Source: Rhodospirillales bacterium (lineage in GTDB: Bacteria; Pseudomonadota; Alphaproteobacteria; Rhodospirillales; Casp-alpha2). From it: a DNA stretch of 15,964 bases. Position 1 is the stretch's first letter. Each line of letters opens with the position of its first letter. Under the pieces are notes generated by a model. It searched no databases. It saw only the letters and a program-made list of their open reading frames with translations, and was not told the DNA's origin. The stretch spans positions 1-15,964 of the forward strand of contig JABJOR010000516.1 in NCBI GenBank assembly GCA_018664265.1, written 5' to 3'. Shown here in pieces: positions 7,042-15,551 of this stretch. The position numbers and the translations under genes were made by a program.

Positions 7042-7731
7042 ATGTATAAACTTTTCGCTTATCCAAATTCATATGCTATGAGCGCCCATGCAATTTTGGA
7101 AGAAACTGGCGCGCCCTATGATGTGCACTGGGTCCAGATTTTCACCGACAGCCCAGACCCCGCATTTCTGGTAGCCAGCCCCCATGCCCGGGTGCCGGCA
7201 TTGCAAACAGAGGAAGAGACAATCTTTGAGACAGGGGCTATTGCCCTCTATCTTGCAGAAGAACATCCCGAATCAGATCTGCTTATCAGGGAAAACATGC
7301 CAGGGCGTGCCACATTCTTACAATGGCTGCATTATCTGGCTTCGACATTACAGCCGGATGTCATCATTCAATTTCACCCTGAGCTTTATTTCCCAGATGA
7401 TGAGGACGCGCAGAAATGTCTTTTGCTTGCTTCCATGGGGCGTCTAAGCAGTGTCATGGATGTTATCGAAAATACTTTAGCGGTTGGTCCTTATTTTTGC
7501 GGCGAGAAAAGAACTATCCTGGATTACCTGTTTGTCATGCAGGCGATCTGGCCGGAAATTTTCCCGACATCCGCTGCGGACTATCCAAATATCGATCGGC
7601 TCATAAAAACACTTTTGGAACGCCCAGCCGTTACCCGCGCATACGGTCAACATATTCAGGAACAACGTGCCCCCATTAAAGCGGATGGCAGTCCTGCACC
7701 CGATGGTTACGGATTACACAAAGAGACGTAA
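7042..7731 (+). CDS. Glutathione S-transferase family protein
   Basis: A 229-residue protein with standard GST architecture. The N-terminal thioredoxin-fold domain (about 1-78) contains YPNSYAMSAHAILEETG, the cis-proline in VPAL (Pro52), and the Glu63-Thr64 pair in ETGAIALYLAE that normally binds the gamma-glutamyl group of glutathione. The helical C-terminal domain carries the N-capping box T158-I-L-D161 in GPYFCGEKRTILDYLF. There is no beta-class catalytic cysteine; Ser10, Tyr11 or Ser14 could activate the thiol. It is cytosolic. It starts 18 bases after the methyltransferase gene, with AGGA upstream of the ATG, and is the fourth gene of the operon. In a catabolic operon it may use glutathione to open, isomerise or de-thiolate an intermediate, rather than detoxify. 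That role is inference. Confidence 0.9.
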   Translation: MYKLFAYPNSYAMSAHAILEETGAPYDVHWVQIFTDSPDPAFLVASPHARVPALQTEEETIFETGAIALYLAEEHPESDLLIRENMPGRATFLQWLHYLASTLQPDVIIQFHPELYFPDDEDAQKCLLLASMGRLSSVMDVIENTLAVGPYFCGEKRTILDYLFVMQAIWPEIFPTSAADYPNIDRLIKTLLERPAVTRAYGQHIQEQRAPIKADGSPAPDGYGLHKET

Positions 7732-7752
7732 TTTGCTTGAAAGGAAGAAACT

Positions 7753-8808
7753 ATGGCTCCCGCACTCTCATACGGCCCTCTTTTTTGTGATCTGGATCTG
7801 GATAAGCCGGGGCGGCGTATTGGCGAAATTCTGCTCACTCACTCAGATAACATCCATTGCTATGGCACGATTCCTATTCCTATAACTGTTATTAAGGGCG
7901 GTGACGGCCCAACTGTTTTGCTTTCCGGCGGCAATCATGGCAACGAATATGAAGGGCAAATACTGTTAAGACGGCTGATAAATATCCTGGAGTCAAAAGA
8001 TGTTAATGGTCGGCTTATTATCATGCCGTCGTTGAATTTCCCGGCTGTTAAAGATATTCAGCGCGTATCTCCACTGGATCAGGGTAATTTGAATCGTTCA
8101 TTTCCCGGAGCACCAGATCAGGGGCCGACCAAGGCAATTGCCGGTTTCATTACTAACCATCTATTGCCTATTGCCGACTATGGACTGGACCTTCATTCCG
8201 GTGGAGCCCATGCGAATTTCGTAAATTGTGGGTTTTTGTGTGCCTGCGATGATCCAGTGCTGCATAAGAAAAATATTAAGCTGGCCGAAGCCTTTGGTGC
8301 ACCATACACCGTCGTTTCTCCCCTAGGTAATACAGCCGATGGCTATGATCCTGTCGCCCATACAATGGGTGTCCCATTCTTATCCTGTGAGTTGGGAGGG
8401 AATTGTGGAAGTTCTGTTGAAACACTTGATGTTGGCTGGCGCGGAATACTTGGGTTCCTTGTAGAAACAGGAATTCTCAATGAAAACCACACATTAATTC
8501 AACAGATTGAAAACCGGAAACACGGTACGCGTTACCTCATGGCAAAAGATCACCATGCGAATGTAATGGCGACACACTCAGGCCTGATGGAGCCTTTGGT
8601 CGAATTGGGTGACGTGGTGAGCGCGGGGCAGCCTGTTGCTAAAATTCATTCCATGCATGGTGCGCTGGATATCGTTCAAACGGCGAAATCCTCTCATGAT
8701 GGTATTATTGCAATTCAACGAACGGGGTGCCTGGTAGAAACTGGCAACTATGTGTGCAGTGTATATTCAGAAATTAAACACGACGCATTAATTTCTTTGG
8801 TTGAATAG
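7753..8808 (+). CDS. Zinc-dependent deacylase, aspartoacylase/succinylglutamate desuccinylase family (DoeB/EutE-like)
   Basis: A 351-residue M14-type amidohydrolase. Zinc ligands are His62 and Glu65 in GGNHGNEYEG, and His148 in DLHSGG. Substrate-carboxylate residues lie in NLNRSFPG (Asn114, Arg115). The probable catalytic base is Glu213 in CELGG. The C-terminal beta-rich domain (about 270-345) contains VSAGQPVAKIH. The sequence pattern (GGNHGNEYEG, PSLNFPAV, SPLDQGNLNRSFPG, DLHSGG) is closest to the DoeB/EutE branch, which removes acetyl from N-alpha-acetyl-diaminobutyrate in ectoine breakdown. No other ectoine genes are visible, so a different N-acyl amine or amino acid may be the substrate. 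GGAAG precedes the ATG at 7753, 21 bases after the GST gene. It is the last gene of the rightward catabolic operon; I found no convincing terminator after it. Confidence 0.9.
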   Translation: MAPALSYGPLFCDLDLDKPGRRIGEILLTHSDNIHCYGTIPIPITVIKGGDGPTVLLSGGNHGNEYEGQILLRRLINILESKDVNGRLIIMPSLNFPAVKDIQRVSPLDQGNLNRSFPGAPDQGPTKAIAGFITNHLLPIADYGLDLHSGGAHANFVNCGFLCACDDPVLHKKNIKLAEAFGAPYTVVSPLGNTADGYDPVAHTMGVPFLSCELGGNCGSSVETLDVGWRGILGFLVETGILNENHTLIQQIENRKHGTRYLMAKDHHANVMATHSGLMEPLVELGDVVSAGQPVAKIHSMHGALDIVQTAKSSHDGIIAIQRTGCLVETGNYVCSVYSEIKHDALISLVE

Positions 8809-9110
8809 CCAAAACCTATCCTATTGCGTAAGGTTAATTTCTTGACATACTAGTCAACTGTGATCACAGTGATATTGGTTAACAAAACAGGGGAGTTAAG
8901 AGAATATAACCTTGGTTGAGATGATTAGAACGAAACAATTTTGTCAGTATCAATTCACGACATGCGTTATTTTAAACCTCCCAGCCAAATCACCTTTGTA
9001 AATATCTTCTAAAACTCCTTCAGTCATTGCATTACGCGGCAATGCAGGTGTACGGTTATTTAAATATACAACCATTAGATGCAAAGATAAGCAAAAATTA
9101 GGGAGAGACC
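8809..9110 (+). other. Leader region of the transporter operon
   Basis: These 302 bases contain no supported gene. They hold the operator-like repeats at 8841-8870, a purine-rich GGGGAG at 8890 without a convincing start codon behind it, and a small inverted repeat TGCATT/AATGCA (9028-9033, 9041-9046). The Shine-Dalgarno GGGAGAG lies just before the ATG at 9111. The 5' leader would be about 200 bases if transcription begins near the operator. Confidence 0.55.
8841..8870. promoter_or_regulatory. Second operator-like element with TTGACA box and perfect palindrome
   Basis: CTTGACA (8841-8847) and GTCAA (8853-8857) lead straight into ACTGTGATCACAGT (8857-8870), a perfect 14-bp palindrome. Its 12-bp core is identical to 3507-3518. 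The TTGAC-to-palindrome distance is conserved within one base between the two sites, while the GTCAA half has moved. TTGACA could be a -35 box with the palindrome covering the spacer, which would suit a repressor, but no good -10 box follows at 16-18 bases. The element lies 241 bases before the binding-protein gene and just after the catabolic operon. Confidence 0.65.
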
Positions 9111-10703
9111 ATGTCAAATTTCATTAATTATTACATGTCCCAACTTACAAGAGGGGCTGTTTCAAGGCGCGAATTTATCGGCAGAATGACTGCTGCAGGT
9201 GTATCCGCTTCACTTATACCTTCTCTTTTGTCCAGCGCAGCCAATGCTGCCACACCTAAAAAGGGTGGAAAGATTACGGTTGGCGTAGAAGCCGCGCAAA
9301 ATGTAGATTCCCTTGACCCAACAAAATATTATGGAACAGCTGATTATTTGCGCGCTTTCTCAGTTTATGACCTCTTGGTCAATCGTGCTCCGGATTTGCG
9401 CCCAATGCCATGGCTTGCGACATCATGGGATGTTAACGACAGTGCCACAGAGTGGACTTTCCAGCTTCGCAAAGGCGTAACCTTCCATAATGGCAAAGAT
9501 TTCACGGCCGATGATGTTATCTATTCGTTCTCACGACATCTCACAGAAGCCACGGAATCACCCGCCAAGGCTTACCTGTCCCAAATCGTGGAAATGAAAA
9601 AGAACAGCAAGCATTCCGTAACATTTGTTCTGTCATCCCCTAACGCCGACTTCCCGATTGTGCTTTCTGATACCCGCGCACACATCTCTCAAGACGGACA
9701 AGAGGACTTTTCCAGCACAACATCCGGTACAGGCCCCTTCAAGGTCAAGAAATTCAAGGCTGGTTCTGTCTATATTCTTGAACGCAATGAAAACTATTGG
9801 GGTGATGATGGCCCTTATGTTGACGAGATTGAAACCGTTAGCATCGGTGACATCACTATGCGTACGAACGCTCTGATGTCTGACGATATCAATGTTCTTC
9901 TGGAACTTGATCCGAAAGCAGCATCCCTGGTCAGGAATAATGACCAACTTGATCTGCTCAATGCCAAGAGCGGGAAACACATTAATGTTGCGATGATGCT
10001 GGATCGTTCTCCAACCAATAACAATGATCTTCGTTTGGCCATGAAATACGCGATTGATCGCGAAAAAATCATTAAAAATGTTTTCAAGGGCCTTGGACAT
10101 ATAGGTAACGATCATCAGATTTCACCGATCGATCCATTCTATTGCAGTGATATTCCACAGCGCCCGTATGATCCGGACAAAGCCCGCTTCCATATCAAGA
10201 AAGCTGGTCTGGAAAACACGCCGATTGATTTCTACACATCTGATGTTCCTGCATCAGGAGCAATTGCTGCTTCTGAGGTTTATCAGCAATCAGCAAAAGC
10301 TGGCGGCGTAAATCTAAATCTGATTCGCCCACCAGCAGATGCATATTGGTCATCAGCCTGGATGCAGAAACCTGTTTGCGTTTCCGGTTGGGACGCCCGT
10401 CCTGTTCCTGATCTTATCCTGAGCATCGCGTGTAAAGGCGGCGCATCTTACAATGAGACTGCCTGGAATAACGAGCGGTTTGATAAACTGCTTTTGGAAG
10501 CACGCGGAGTAACGGATTTCACAAAACGCAAAGAGATGTATTGTGAAATGCAAACCATGCTCCAGGATGATGGTGGTGTCATTATTATGGCGTTCTCAGA
10601 TTACCTCGATGCTAAACGCAGTGAGGTAAAGGGAATTACACCGCATGCATCTGGCCCACTTGGCTTCTACCAATTCGCACGCACTGTGTGGATCGACAGC
10701 TGA
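9111..10703 (+). CDS. ABC transporter substrate-binding protein (peptide/opine/nickel type, family 5), Tat-exported
   Basis: A 530-residue periplasmic binding protein of the SBP_bac_5 family. The leader has a twin-arginine motif S-R19-R20-E-F-I, a hydrophobic stretch (about 26-43) and a likely cleavage after ANA (residue 46), so it is exported folded by Tat. Family signatures include [75 protein letters not shown] and [15 protein letters not shown]. It should capture the substrate and deliver it to the permeases encoded next. GGGAGAG stands three bases before the ATG at 9111. It is the first gene of the importer operon and is followed by a strong hairpin (10741-10774). The palindrome shared with the catabolic operons suggests that the ligand is their substrate. 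Family members take up peptides, but also opines, sugars and quaternary compounds, so the ligand is open. Confidence 0.95.
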   Translation: MSNFINYYMSQLTRGAVSRREFIGRMTAAGVSASLIPSLLSSAANAATPKKGGKITVGVEAAQNVDSLDPTKYYGTADYLRAFSVYDLLVNRAPDLRPMPWLATSWDVNDSATEWTFQLRKGVTFHNGKDFTADDVIYSFSRHLTEATESPAKAYLSQIVEMKKNSKHSVTFVLSSPNADFPIVLSDTRAHISQDGQEDFSSTTSGTGPFKVKKFKAGSVYILERNENYWGDDGPYVDEIETVSIGDITMRTNALMSDDINVLLELDPKAASLVRNNDQLDLLNAKSGKHINVAMMLDRSPTNNNDLRLAMKYAIDREKIIKNVFKGLGHIGNDHQISPIDPFYCSDIPQRPYDPDKARFHIKKAGLENTPIDFYTSDVPASGAIAASEVYQQSAKAGGVNLNLIRPPADAYWSSAWMQKPVCVSGWDARPVPDLILSIACKGGASYNETAWNNERFDKLLLEARGVTDFTKRKEMYCEMQTMLQDDGGVIIMAFSDYLDAKRSEVKGITPHASGPLGFYQFARTVWIDS

Positions 10704-10740
10704 GTATAAATAAAATATGCAAAATAAAGCTTCTAATATT

Positions 10741-10774
10741 TTCCGCCGTTCCTTGCTTCACAGGAACGGCGGAA
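10741..10774 (+). terminator. Strong hairpin between binding-protein and permease genes (attenuating terminator or mRNA stabiliser)
   Basis: A perfect 12-bp stem, TTCCGCCGTTCC (10741-10752) with GGAACGGCGGAA (10763-10774), has a ten-base loop. It is followed only by GTTTG, so it lacks a full U-tract and probably terminates partially or protects the upstream mRNA. Such hairpins are common after binding-protein genes, where they raise binding protein relative to permease. Confidence 0.75.
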
Positions 10775-10820
10775 GTTTGCAAGCTGTAGCTTTCATCTAT
10801 TTGATAAATTTCTGCCCGAT

Positions 10821-11774
10821 ATGAATATCACACATCTCATTCTTCGCCGTCTTGGTATTGGTGTAGCAACGGTTTTTATCGTTTCATTGCTGGTATTTGT
10901 CGGCACTGAAATACTACCCGGCGACATCGCACATGCTATCTTAGGACAGGGTGCGACACCTGAGCTTGTTGCCAATATACGCGCTCGACTTGGCCTGGAT
11001 GATCCGGCACATATTCGTTATTTTCGTTGGCTTGGCAATCTCATCACCGGTGATCTTGGAACCTCTCTGGCGAACGGGGGAAGTATTGCCGATGACATTC
11101 GTGAGCGCGCCGGAAACACATTTATGCTTTCTGGCATAACCGCATTAATCGCGGTTCCGCTTTCATTGTTGCTTGGGCTTATCGCCTCTACGCGCCCGGG
11201 CGGCATTGTTGATAGAATAATTTCAAGCACCACACTGGCATTGATCTCGGTCCCTGATTTCTTGATCGCTGTGCTGCTGGTGATGTTCTTCTCGGTTTAT
11301 ATGGGCTGGCTTCCGTCTATTTCCAGCCTGCGAGGTGGCGAGGATATTTTCAAGATTGTCCGCGCGCTAACATTGCCCGTCATAACACTGGTCTTTACCG
11401 TTCTTGCGCATATGACACGTATGACACGAACCGCAGTGCTGAATGTGCTGGCGTCCCCTGCTATCGAAATGGCGTTTTTAAAAGGTGTGCCAAAGTGGCG
11501 TATTATTCTGCTTCATGCGCTGCCAAATGCCATAGCGCCGATCATCAACGTAATTGCACTTAATCTTGCCTATTTGATCAGTGGCATCGTCGTCATTGAA
11601 ACCATGTTTAATTACACTGGTCTTGGGCGATTGATGGTGCAGGGTGTTATCACCCGGGACATCCCGCTGGTTCAGGCATGCGCCATGATTTTCTGCTCGA
11701 TCTATATTCTTTTGAATATGTCGGCAGATATTATCTCAATTGTAGCAAACCCTCGCATCAGGCATCCGAAATGA
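10821..11774 (+). CDS. ABC transporter permease, DppB/OppB type
   Basis: A 317-residue inner-membrane protein. It begins with the typical LILRRLGIGVATVFIVSLLVFV first helix, then a periplasmic segment PELVANIRARLGLDDPAHIRYFRWLGNLITGDLGTS characteristic of DppB-type permeases. Further helices lie at about 101-123, 138-162, 181-200, 239-262 and 283-306. The EAA loop that docks on the ATPase is at about 216-235 (E216...G222...LP235). It forms a heterodimeric channel with the next protein. No clear Shine-Dalgarno precedes the ATG at 10821, which lies 46 bases after the hairpin. The stop codon overlaps the next start as ATGA, so the two permeases are translationally coupled. General function is certain by family; substrate is unknown. 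Confidence 0.93.
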   Translation: MNITHLILRRLGIGVATVFIVSLLVFVGTEILPGDIAHAILGQGATPELVANIRARLGLDDPAHIRYFRWLGNLITGDLGTSLANGGSIADDIRERAGNTFMLSGITALIAVPLSLLLGLIASTRPGGIVDRIISSTTLALISVPDFLIAVLLVMFFSVYMGWLPSISSLRGGEDIFKIVRALTLPVITLVFTVLAHMTRMTRTAVLNVLASPAIEMAFLKGVPKWRIILLHALPNAIAPIINVIALNLAYLISGIVVIETMFNYTGLGRLMVQGVITRDIPLVQACAMIFCSIYILLNMSADIISIVANPRIRHPK

Positions 11775-12631
11775 CCACAGAAACGAAAAAAAGTGCAATT
11801 CTGGATCTGTATGAAGATCTGACACCAACGGCAATTTTATGTATATTTTGCCTTGTAGCGATTGTCTTCGTATCTGTTTTTGCGCCTTTCATAGCACCGT
11901 TTGATGAAGCTGAAATTATTTCCGACGAGAGTTTTTTGTCTGCTGGGGACGAGTCCTTGATTTTGGGAAGTGATTATCTTGGACGCGATATGCTAAGTCG
12001 AATTTTTTATGGCACCCGGGTAACGGTCTATATCTCTGTTACCATAGCCACGCTGGCATTTTTTGTTGGCAGCATGTTTGGTTTTCTGGCAGCAACACTT
12101 GGTGGAATTTATGATGCAACGCTCAGCCGTGTTGTTGATGCACTTATTGCGTTTCCATCGATTATGCTGGCGATGATTCTTGTAACAGCGCTCGGCCCTT
12201 CCATTCCTGTTTTGATTATTACAATTGCGTTCATTGATTCAACACGGGTTTACCGTGTTGCACGTGCTCTTGCCATGGATATCATCGTTCAGGATTATAT
12301 CGAAGTTGCCAAAGTTCGCGGTGAAGGCTACGGCTGGATTATGTGGCATGAAATACTGCCCAATGCATTTGCACCGCTGGCGGCGGAATTTGGTATTCGC
12401 TTCACGTATGCAATTTTGTTTATCTCTGCGCTGAGCTTTTTAGGGCTGGGAGTGCAGCCACCGCACGCCGATCTTGGCGCCTTGGTGCGAGAAAATATGC
12501 AGGGGCTTCTGTATGGTACAGGGGCACCTATCTACCCGGCTTTATGCATTGCCATGATAACGATTTCCGTAAACCTTATCGTGGATTGGTTCCTGAAGCG
12601 CAGTGATGCGAGTTTACCTGATGAGTTCTGA
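11771..12631 (+). CDS. ABC transporter permease, DppC/OppC type
   Basis: A 286-residue inner-membrane protein with the DppC hallmark LGSDYLGRDMLSRIFYGTR (about 65-83) after the first membrane helix (about 21-44). Later helices lie near 88-112, 128-156, 205-228 and 253-273. The EAA loop, EVAKVRGEGYGWIMWHEILPN, is at about 178-198. It pairs with the DppB-type protein. I chose the ATG at 11771 because it shares the ATGA overlap with the upstream stop and gives the normal DppC N-terminus; a longer frame from 11678 would run deep into the upstream gene. Its 3' end overlaps the ATPase gene by about 11 bases. Confidence 0.93.
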   Translation: MTTETKKSAILDLYEDLTPTAILCIFCLVAIVFVSVFAPFIAPFDEAEIISDESFLSAGDESLILGSDYLGRDMLSRIFYGTRVTVYISVTIATLAFFVGSMFGFLAATLGGIYDATLSRVVDALIAFPSIMLAMILVTALGPSIPVLIITIAFIDSTRVYRVARALAMDIIVQDYIEVAKVRGEGYGWIMWHEILPNAFAPLAAEFGIRFTYAILFISALSFLGLGVQPPHADLGALVRENMQGLLYGTGAPIYPALCIAMITISVNLIVDWFLKRSDASLPDEF

Positions 12632-14273
12632 TCAAATGCACAACGATATCTTACAAGTCCGTAATCTTTGTGTTGACGCTGTACCGCGTAAGGGCAAACC
12701 TTTTGCAATTGTTAACGATATATCATTTTCAGTTGAACCCGGTAAGGTCGTGGCTCTGATCGGTGAATCCGGCTCCGGCAAGACAACGATATCCCTCGCT
12801 TGCATGGCCTATGCCAAGCCGGGGTGCGTTATTACAAGTGGCAGCGTTGAACTTGACGGCATGAAAATGTTGGAGCTCAATCAAAGTGAGAAGCAACTCG
12901 CACGCGGGGTTAATATCTCGTATGTTGCACAAAGCGCTGCTGCATCGTTTAACAGCGCGCTGACAATAAACAGGCAGGTCACAGAAATACCCGTTATCAA
13001 GAACCTCATGAGCCGTGAAGAAGCCGAGAAAAAAGCCATAGAGCTGTACAGGCAACTCGACCTCCCCGATCCAGAGAATATCGGTAAACGCTATCCTCAT
13101 CAGGTGAGTGGTGGGCAGTTGCAGCGTCTGATGGCTGCCATGGCTATGATCTGCGACCCCAAACTTTTGATACTTGATGAGCCGACAACGGCTCTCGATG
13201 TGACTACCCAGATCGAAGTGTTGCAGGCGTTCAAGAATTTGATACATCAAAAGAATACTTCGGCAATTTATGTCAGCCATGATCTGTCTGTCGTTGCACA
13301 AATTGCCGATGATATTTTGGTGCTCAAGGATGGAAAAATGGTTGAGTATGGTCCTGTTGAGCAAATAGTCTCAAATGCCAAGCAGGATTATACACGCATG
13401 CTGATTGACGCTGCGCACGTCATGCCCGATACAATTCACCCTGCACCCGTAAATACAAAGCAAGAAACTCCGATGTTTGAAGCCAATAATATCACAGCTG
13501 GTTACGGCATCAATCACGCATCAATCGTTTTAAAAGATGTATCCCTTCGTGTTAACAAGGGTGAAACCGTTGGTGTCATTGGCGAATCAGGTTCAGGGAA
13601 AAGTACTCTGGGGCGTGTTATATGTGGTTTGATGTCACCGAAAATTGGCGACCTAATTCTCGAAGGTGCTGCGATACCTGGTGCGCTCAAACAACGGTCT
13701 CTGGAACAACTGCAACGAATTCAAATTGTTTTCCAAATGGCGGATGTCGCCTTAAATCCGCGCCATCGTATCCAGAAAATACTACAACGGCCGTTAGAAT
13801 TCTATTTTGGCATGTCAGGGCAAGAGGCTAAAAACCGGGTCATTGAATTACTGGAACTCGTCGAGTTGCCGGCATCCTTTATGGACCGTTACCCGCGAGA
13901 GCTATCGGGAGGTCAGAAACAACGTGTCAATCTGGCGCGTGCACTGGCGGCCAAGCCTGATTTGATTATTTGCGATGAAATCACATCGGCACTCGACACC
14001 ATTGTTGCTGAAGCTATTTTAGATTTGCTACAGGATTTACAAGACAGGCTGGGCATCACCTACATTTTTATTTCACATGATATTTCCACAATCGCAAAGA
14101 TAGCCGATACCGTCGCCGTCATGCGTTTGGGGGAAGTCGTGGAATATGGATCGACAAGCGAAATTTTAACTCCGCCACATCATGAATATACGGAATTACT
14201 GCTCGATTCTGTTCCGGATCTTCACCCAGGCTGGCTTGAGAAAGTCATGGCAAAACGATTGGAATCGGCATAA
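12621..14273 (+). CDS. ABC transporter ATP-binding protein, fused DppD-DppF type (two nucleotide-binding domains)
   Basis: A 550-residue cytoplasmic ATPase carrying both NBDs of a peptide-type importer. NBD1: Walker A GESGSGKTT (48-56), Q-loop Gln104, signature VSGGQ (162-166), Walker B LLILDE (182-187), H-loop His220. NBD2: Walker A GESGSGKST (321-329), Q-loop Gln372, signature LSGGQ (428-432), Walker B LIICDE (448-453), H-loop His486. All catalytic motifs are intact, so both sites should hydrolyse ATP. Possible starts are GTG 12603, ATG 12606, ATG 12621 and ATG 12636. I prefer 12621, which gives a short overlap with the permease gene; none has a strong Shine-Dalgarno, fitting translational coupling. 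The last 52 bases overlap the 3' end of the opposing oxidoreductase gene. It completes a full importer of binding protein, two permeases and a double ATPase. Confidence 0.93.
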   Translation: MSSDQMHNDILQVRNLCVDAVPRKGKPFAIVNDISFSVEPGKVVALIGESGSGKTTISLACMAYAKPGCVITSGSVELDGMKMLELNQSEKQLARGVNISYVAQSAAASFNSALTINRQVTEIPVIKNLMSREEAEKKAIELYRQLDLPDPENIGKRYPHQVSGGQLQRLMAAMAMICDPKLLILDEPTTALDVTTQIEVLQAFKNLIHQKNTSAIYVSHDLSVVAQIADDILVLKDGKMVEYGPVEQIVSNAKQDYTRMLIDAAHVMPDTIHPAPVNTKQETPMFEANNITAGYGINHASIVLKDVSLRVNKGETVGVIGESGSGKSTLGRVICGLMSPKIGDLILEGAAIPGALKQRSLEQLQRIQIVFQMADVALNPRHRIQKILQRPLEFYFGMSGQEAKNRVIELLELVELPASFMDRYPRELSGGQKQRVNLARALAAKPDLIICDEITSALDTIVAEAILDLLQDLQDRLGITYIFISHDISTIAKIADTVAVMRLGEVVEYGSTSEILTPPHHEYTELLLDSVPDLHPGWLEKVMAKRLESA

Positions 14274-15502
14274 AGGCCGGGAAACAATTTCATCTGCAAC
14301 TCTTGTTCCAAATCATCCGGTCTTTGTTCTCCCAGATACCGATGATATCGAATATATGGTCTGAGCATGCCCAGAATGCCAACCCCACCCGCATGACCGA
14401 GTGAAATTCCCCCGACAGGCACGCCGCCATCAAGAAAAATACTGAGGTACGAGCCGTCTTTCTGATCATACCATGTCCAGGCTTCAAAGCCTTCGGTTTG
14501 CGTAAACTTGCCAATCGATGCTATCACCAACCCGAATAATTCCGTAACATTCATATTCAAAGAGCCTTGATAGGCAACCTGATCACCAGTCAGGTTCTGA
14601 CCAGCGATAGCCCCTTGTTCTACTGCACAGGGCCACAAAGCGCGAACCTCATGGGAATTGCCACAAGACGTACGTGCAGCAGCAACATCACCTGCGGCAA
14701 AAACATCTTGAACAGTGGTTTGCATAAAATCATTAACCAATACACCGCCGTCGATTTCAATGTCGCTCCCTTCCAGAAATTTTGTATTAGGCCTAACTCC
14801 GACGGCAGAAACAATTTTATCCACCACAATGGAGTGAGTATCAGAGAAAATAACTCGTAGCGTGCCATCGGCATTCGGGATTATTTTTTCTGGCATGGTG
14901 CCTTCCATGAGCGTGATGCCAAATGTATTGATGCGTTCTTTCAGGGAATCTCGTGCATGATCATCAAGGTCGCGACGCATGATGACAGAACGCACACAAA
15001 GTGTTGTCTCCATGCTGCATTGCGCAGCAGCCCAGGTAGCTTGCATGGCGATAAAACCACCACCCATGATCAAAACACGCTTTTGGCTCTCAAATGCATC
15101 TTTGAGGGCGAGCGCATCTTCCATGGTCCATATATTATGTATGCCGGAGGATTCAATCCCTAGTATTTCTGGAATAAAAGGCAAGGATCCAGAGCATATA
15201 AGTAGTCGGTCATATGCAAGGATTTGTTTGGTGTTTAAATAAATTTTTTTGGAAGTCGTATCAAGTTCGGTAACTTGACCAATCAGGATTTCTGCGTTTA
15301 ATTCTTCTACGTCGGAATCGTGACGAATGAAAAGGTTTTCCATATCCACTCGATCCTTCAAGTAGTAGGGAAGTTGTACCCGCGAATAAGGCTTGGGCAA
15401 TTCTTTTGATATGACTCGGACCTGAGAAACTGTATCAATTTTGCGAAAAGCTTCAAGTGCACTTAATCCTGCAGCACTATTACCGATAATAATAACCTTC
15501 AT
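14222..15502 (-). CDS. NAD(P)/FAD-dependent pyridine nucleotide-disulfide oxidoreductase family protein
   Basis: A 426-residue flavoprotein. The FAD Rossmann motif is IIIGNSAAG (4-12). RVQLPYYL (41-48) is typical of NirB/rubredoxin-reductase-like proteins. The NAD(P) site is MGGGFIA (146-152), and the second FAD motif VFAAGDVAA lies at 267-275. There is no CxxxxC redox pair, so it should act as an NAD(P)H:electron-carrier reductase. The C-terminal 110 residues (from about 315) are family-specific. The ATG at 15502 follows GGGTGGG; longer frames to 15571 lack support. Flavoproteins of this kind commonly accompany Mo enzyme and four-cluster ferredoxin pairs, so I infer that it links 910-3439 to NAD(P). 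It lies 10 kb away and is separately transcribed, so this is tentative. It converges on the ATPase gene with a 52-base overlap. Confidence 0.9.
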   Translation of the reverse strand: MKVIIIGNSAAGLSALEAFRKIDTVSQVRVISKELPKPYSRVQLPYYLKDRVDMENLFIRHDSDVEELNAEILIGQVTELDTTSKKIYLNTKQILAYDRLLICSGSLPFIPEILGIESSGIHNIWTMEDALALKDAFESQKRVLIMGGGFIAMQATWAAAQCSMETTLCVRSVIMRRDLDDHARDSLKERINTFGITLMEGTMPEKIIPNADGTLRVIFSDTHSIVVDKIVSAVGVRPNTKFLEGSDIEIDGGVLVNDFMQTTVQDVFAAGDVAAARTSCGNSHEVRALWPCAVEQGAIAGQNLTGDQVAYQGSLNMNVTELFGLVIASIGKFTQTEGFEAWTWYDQKDGSYLSIFLDGGVPVGGISLGHAGGVGILGMLRPYIRYHRYLGEQRPDDLEQELQMKLFPGLYADSNRFAMTFSSQPG

Positions 15503-15551
15503 TGGCCCACCCAATTTATCATTACGAATAAATAAGTTCATATTATCCATG

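Noticed and set aside
8813..8835. Terminator after the deacylase gene (AACCT/AGGTT)
   Set aside because: Only a 5-bp AT-rich stem with a 13-base loop and no solid U-tract.
8921..9001. 26-codon open frame in the transporter leader (possible leader peptide)
   Set aside because: No adequate Shine-Dalgarno at the right distance and no regulatory codon runs. It is the kind of short frame expected by chance.
12729..13364. Long open frame (211 codons) antisense to the ABC ATPase
   Set aside because: It lies wholly opposite a gene with intact Walker, signature and H-loop motifs, has no recognisable domain and no ribosome-binding site of note.
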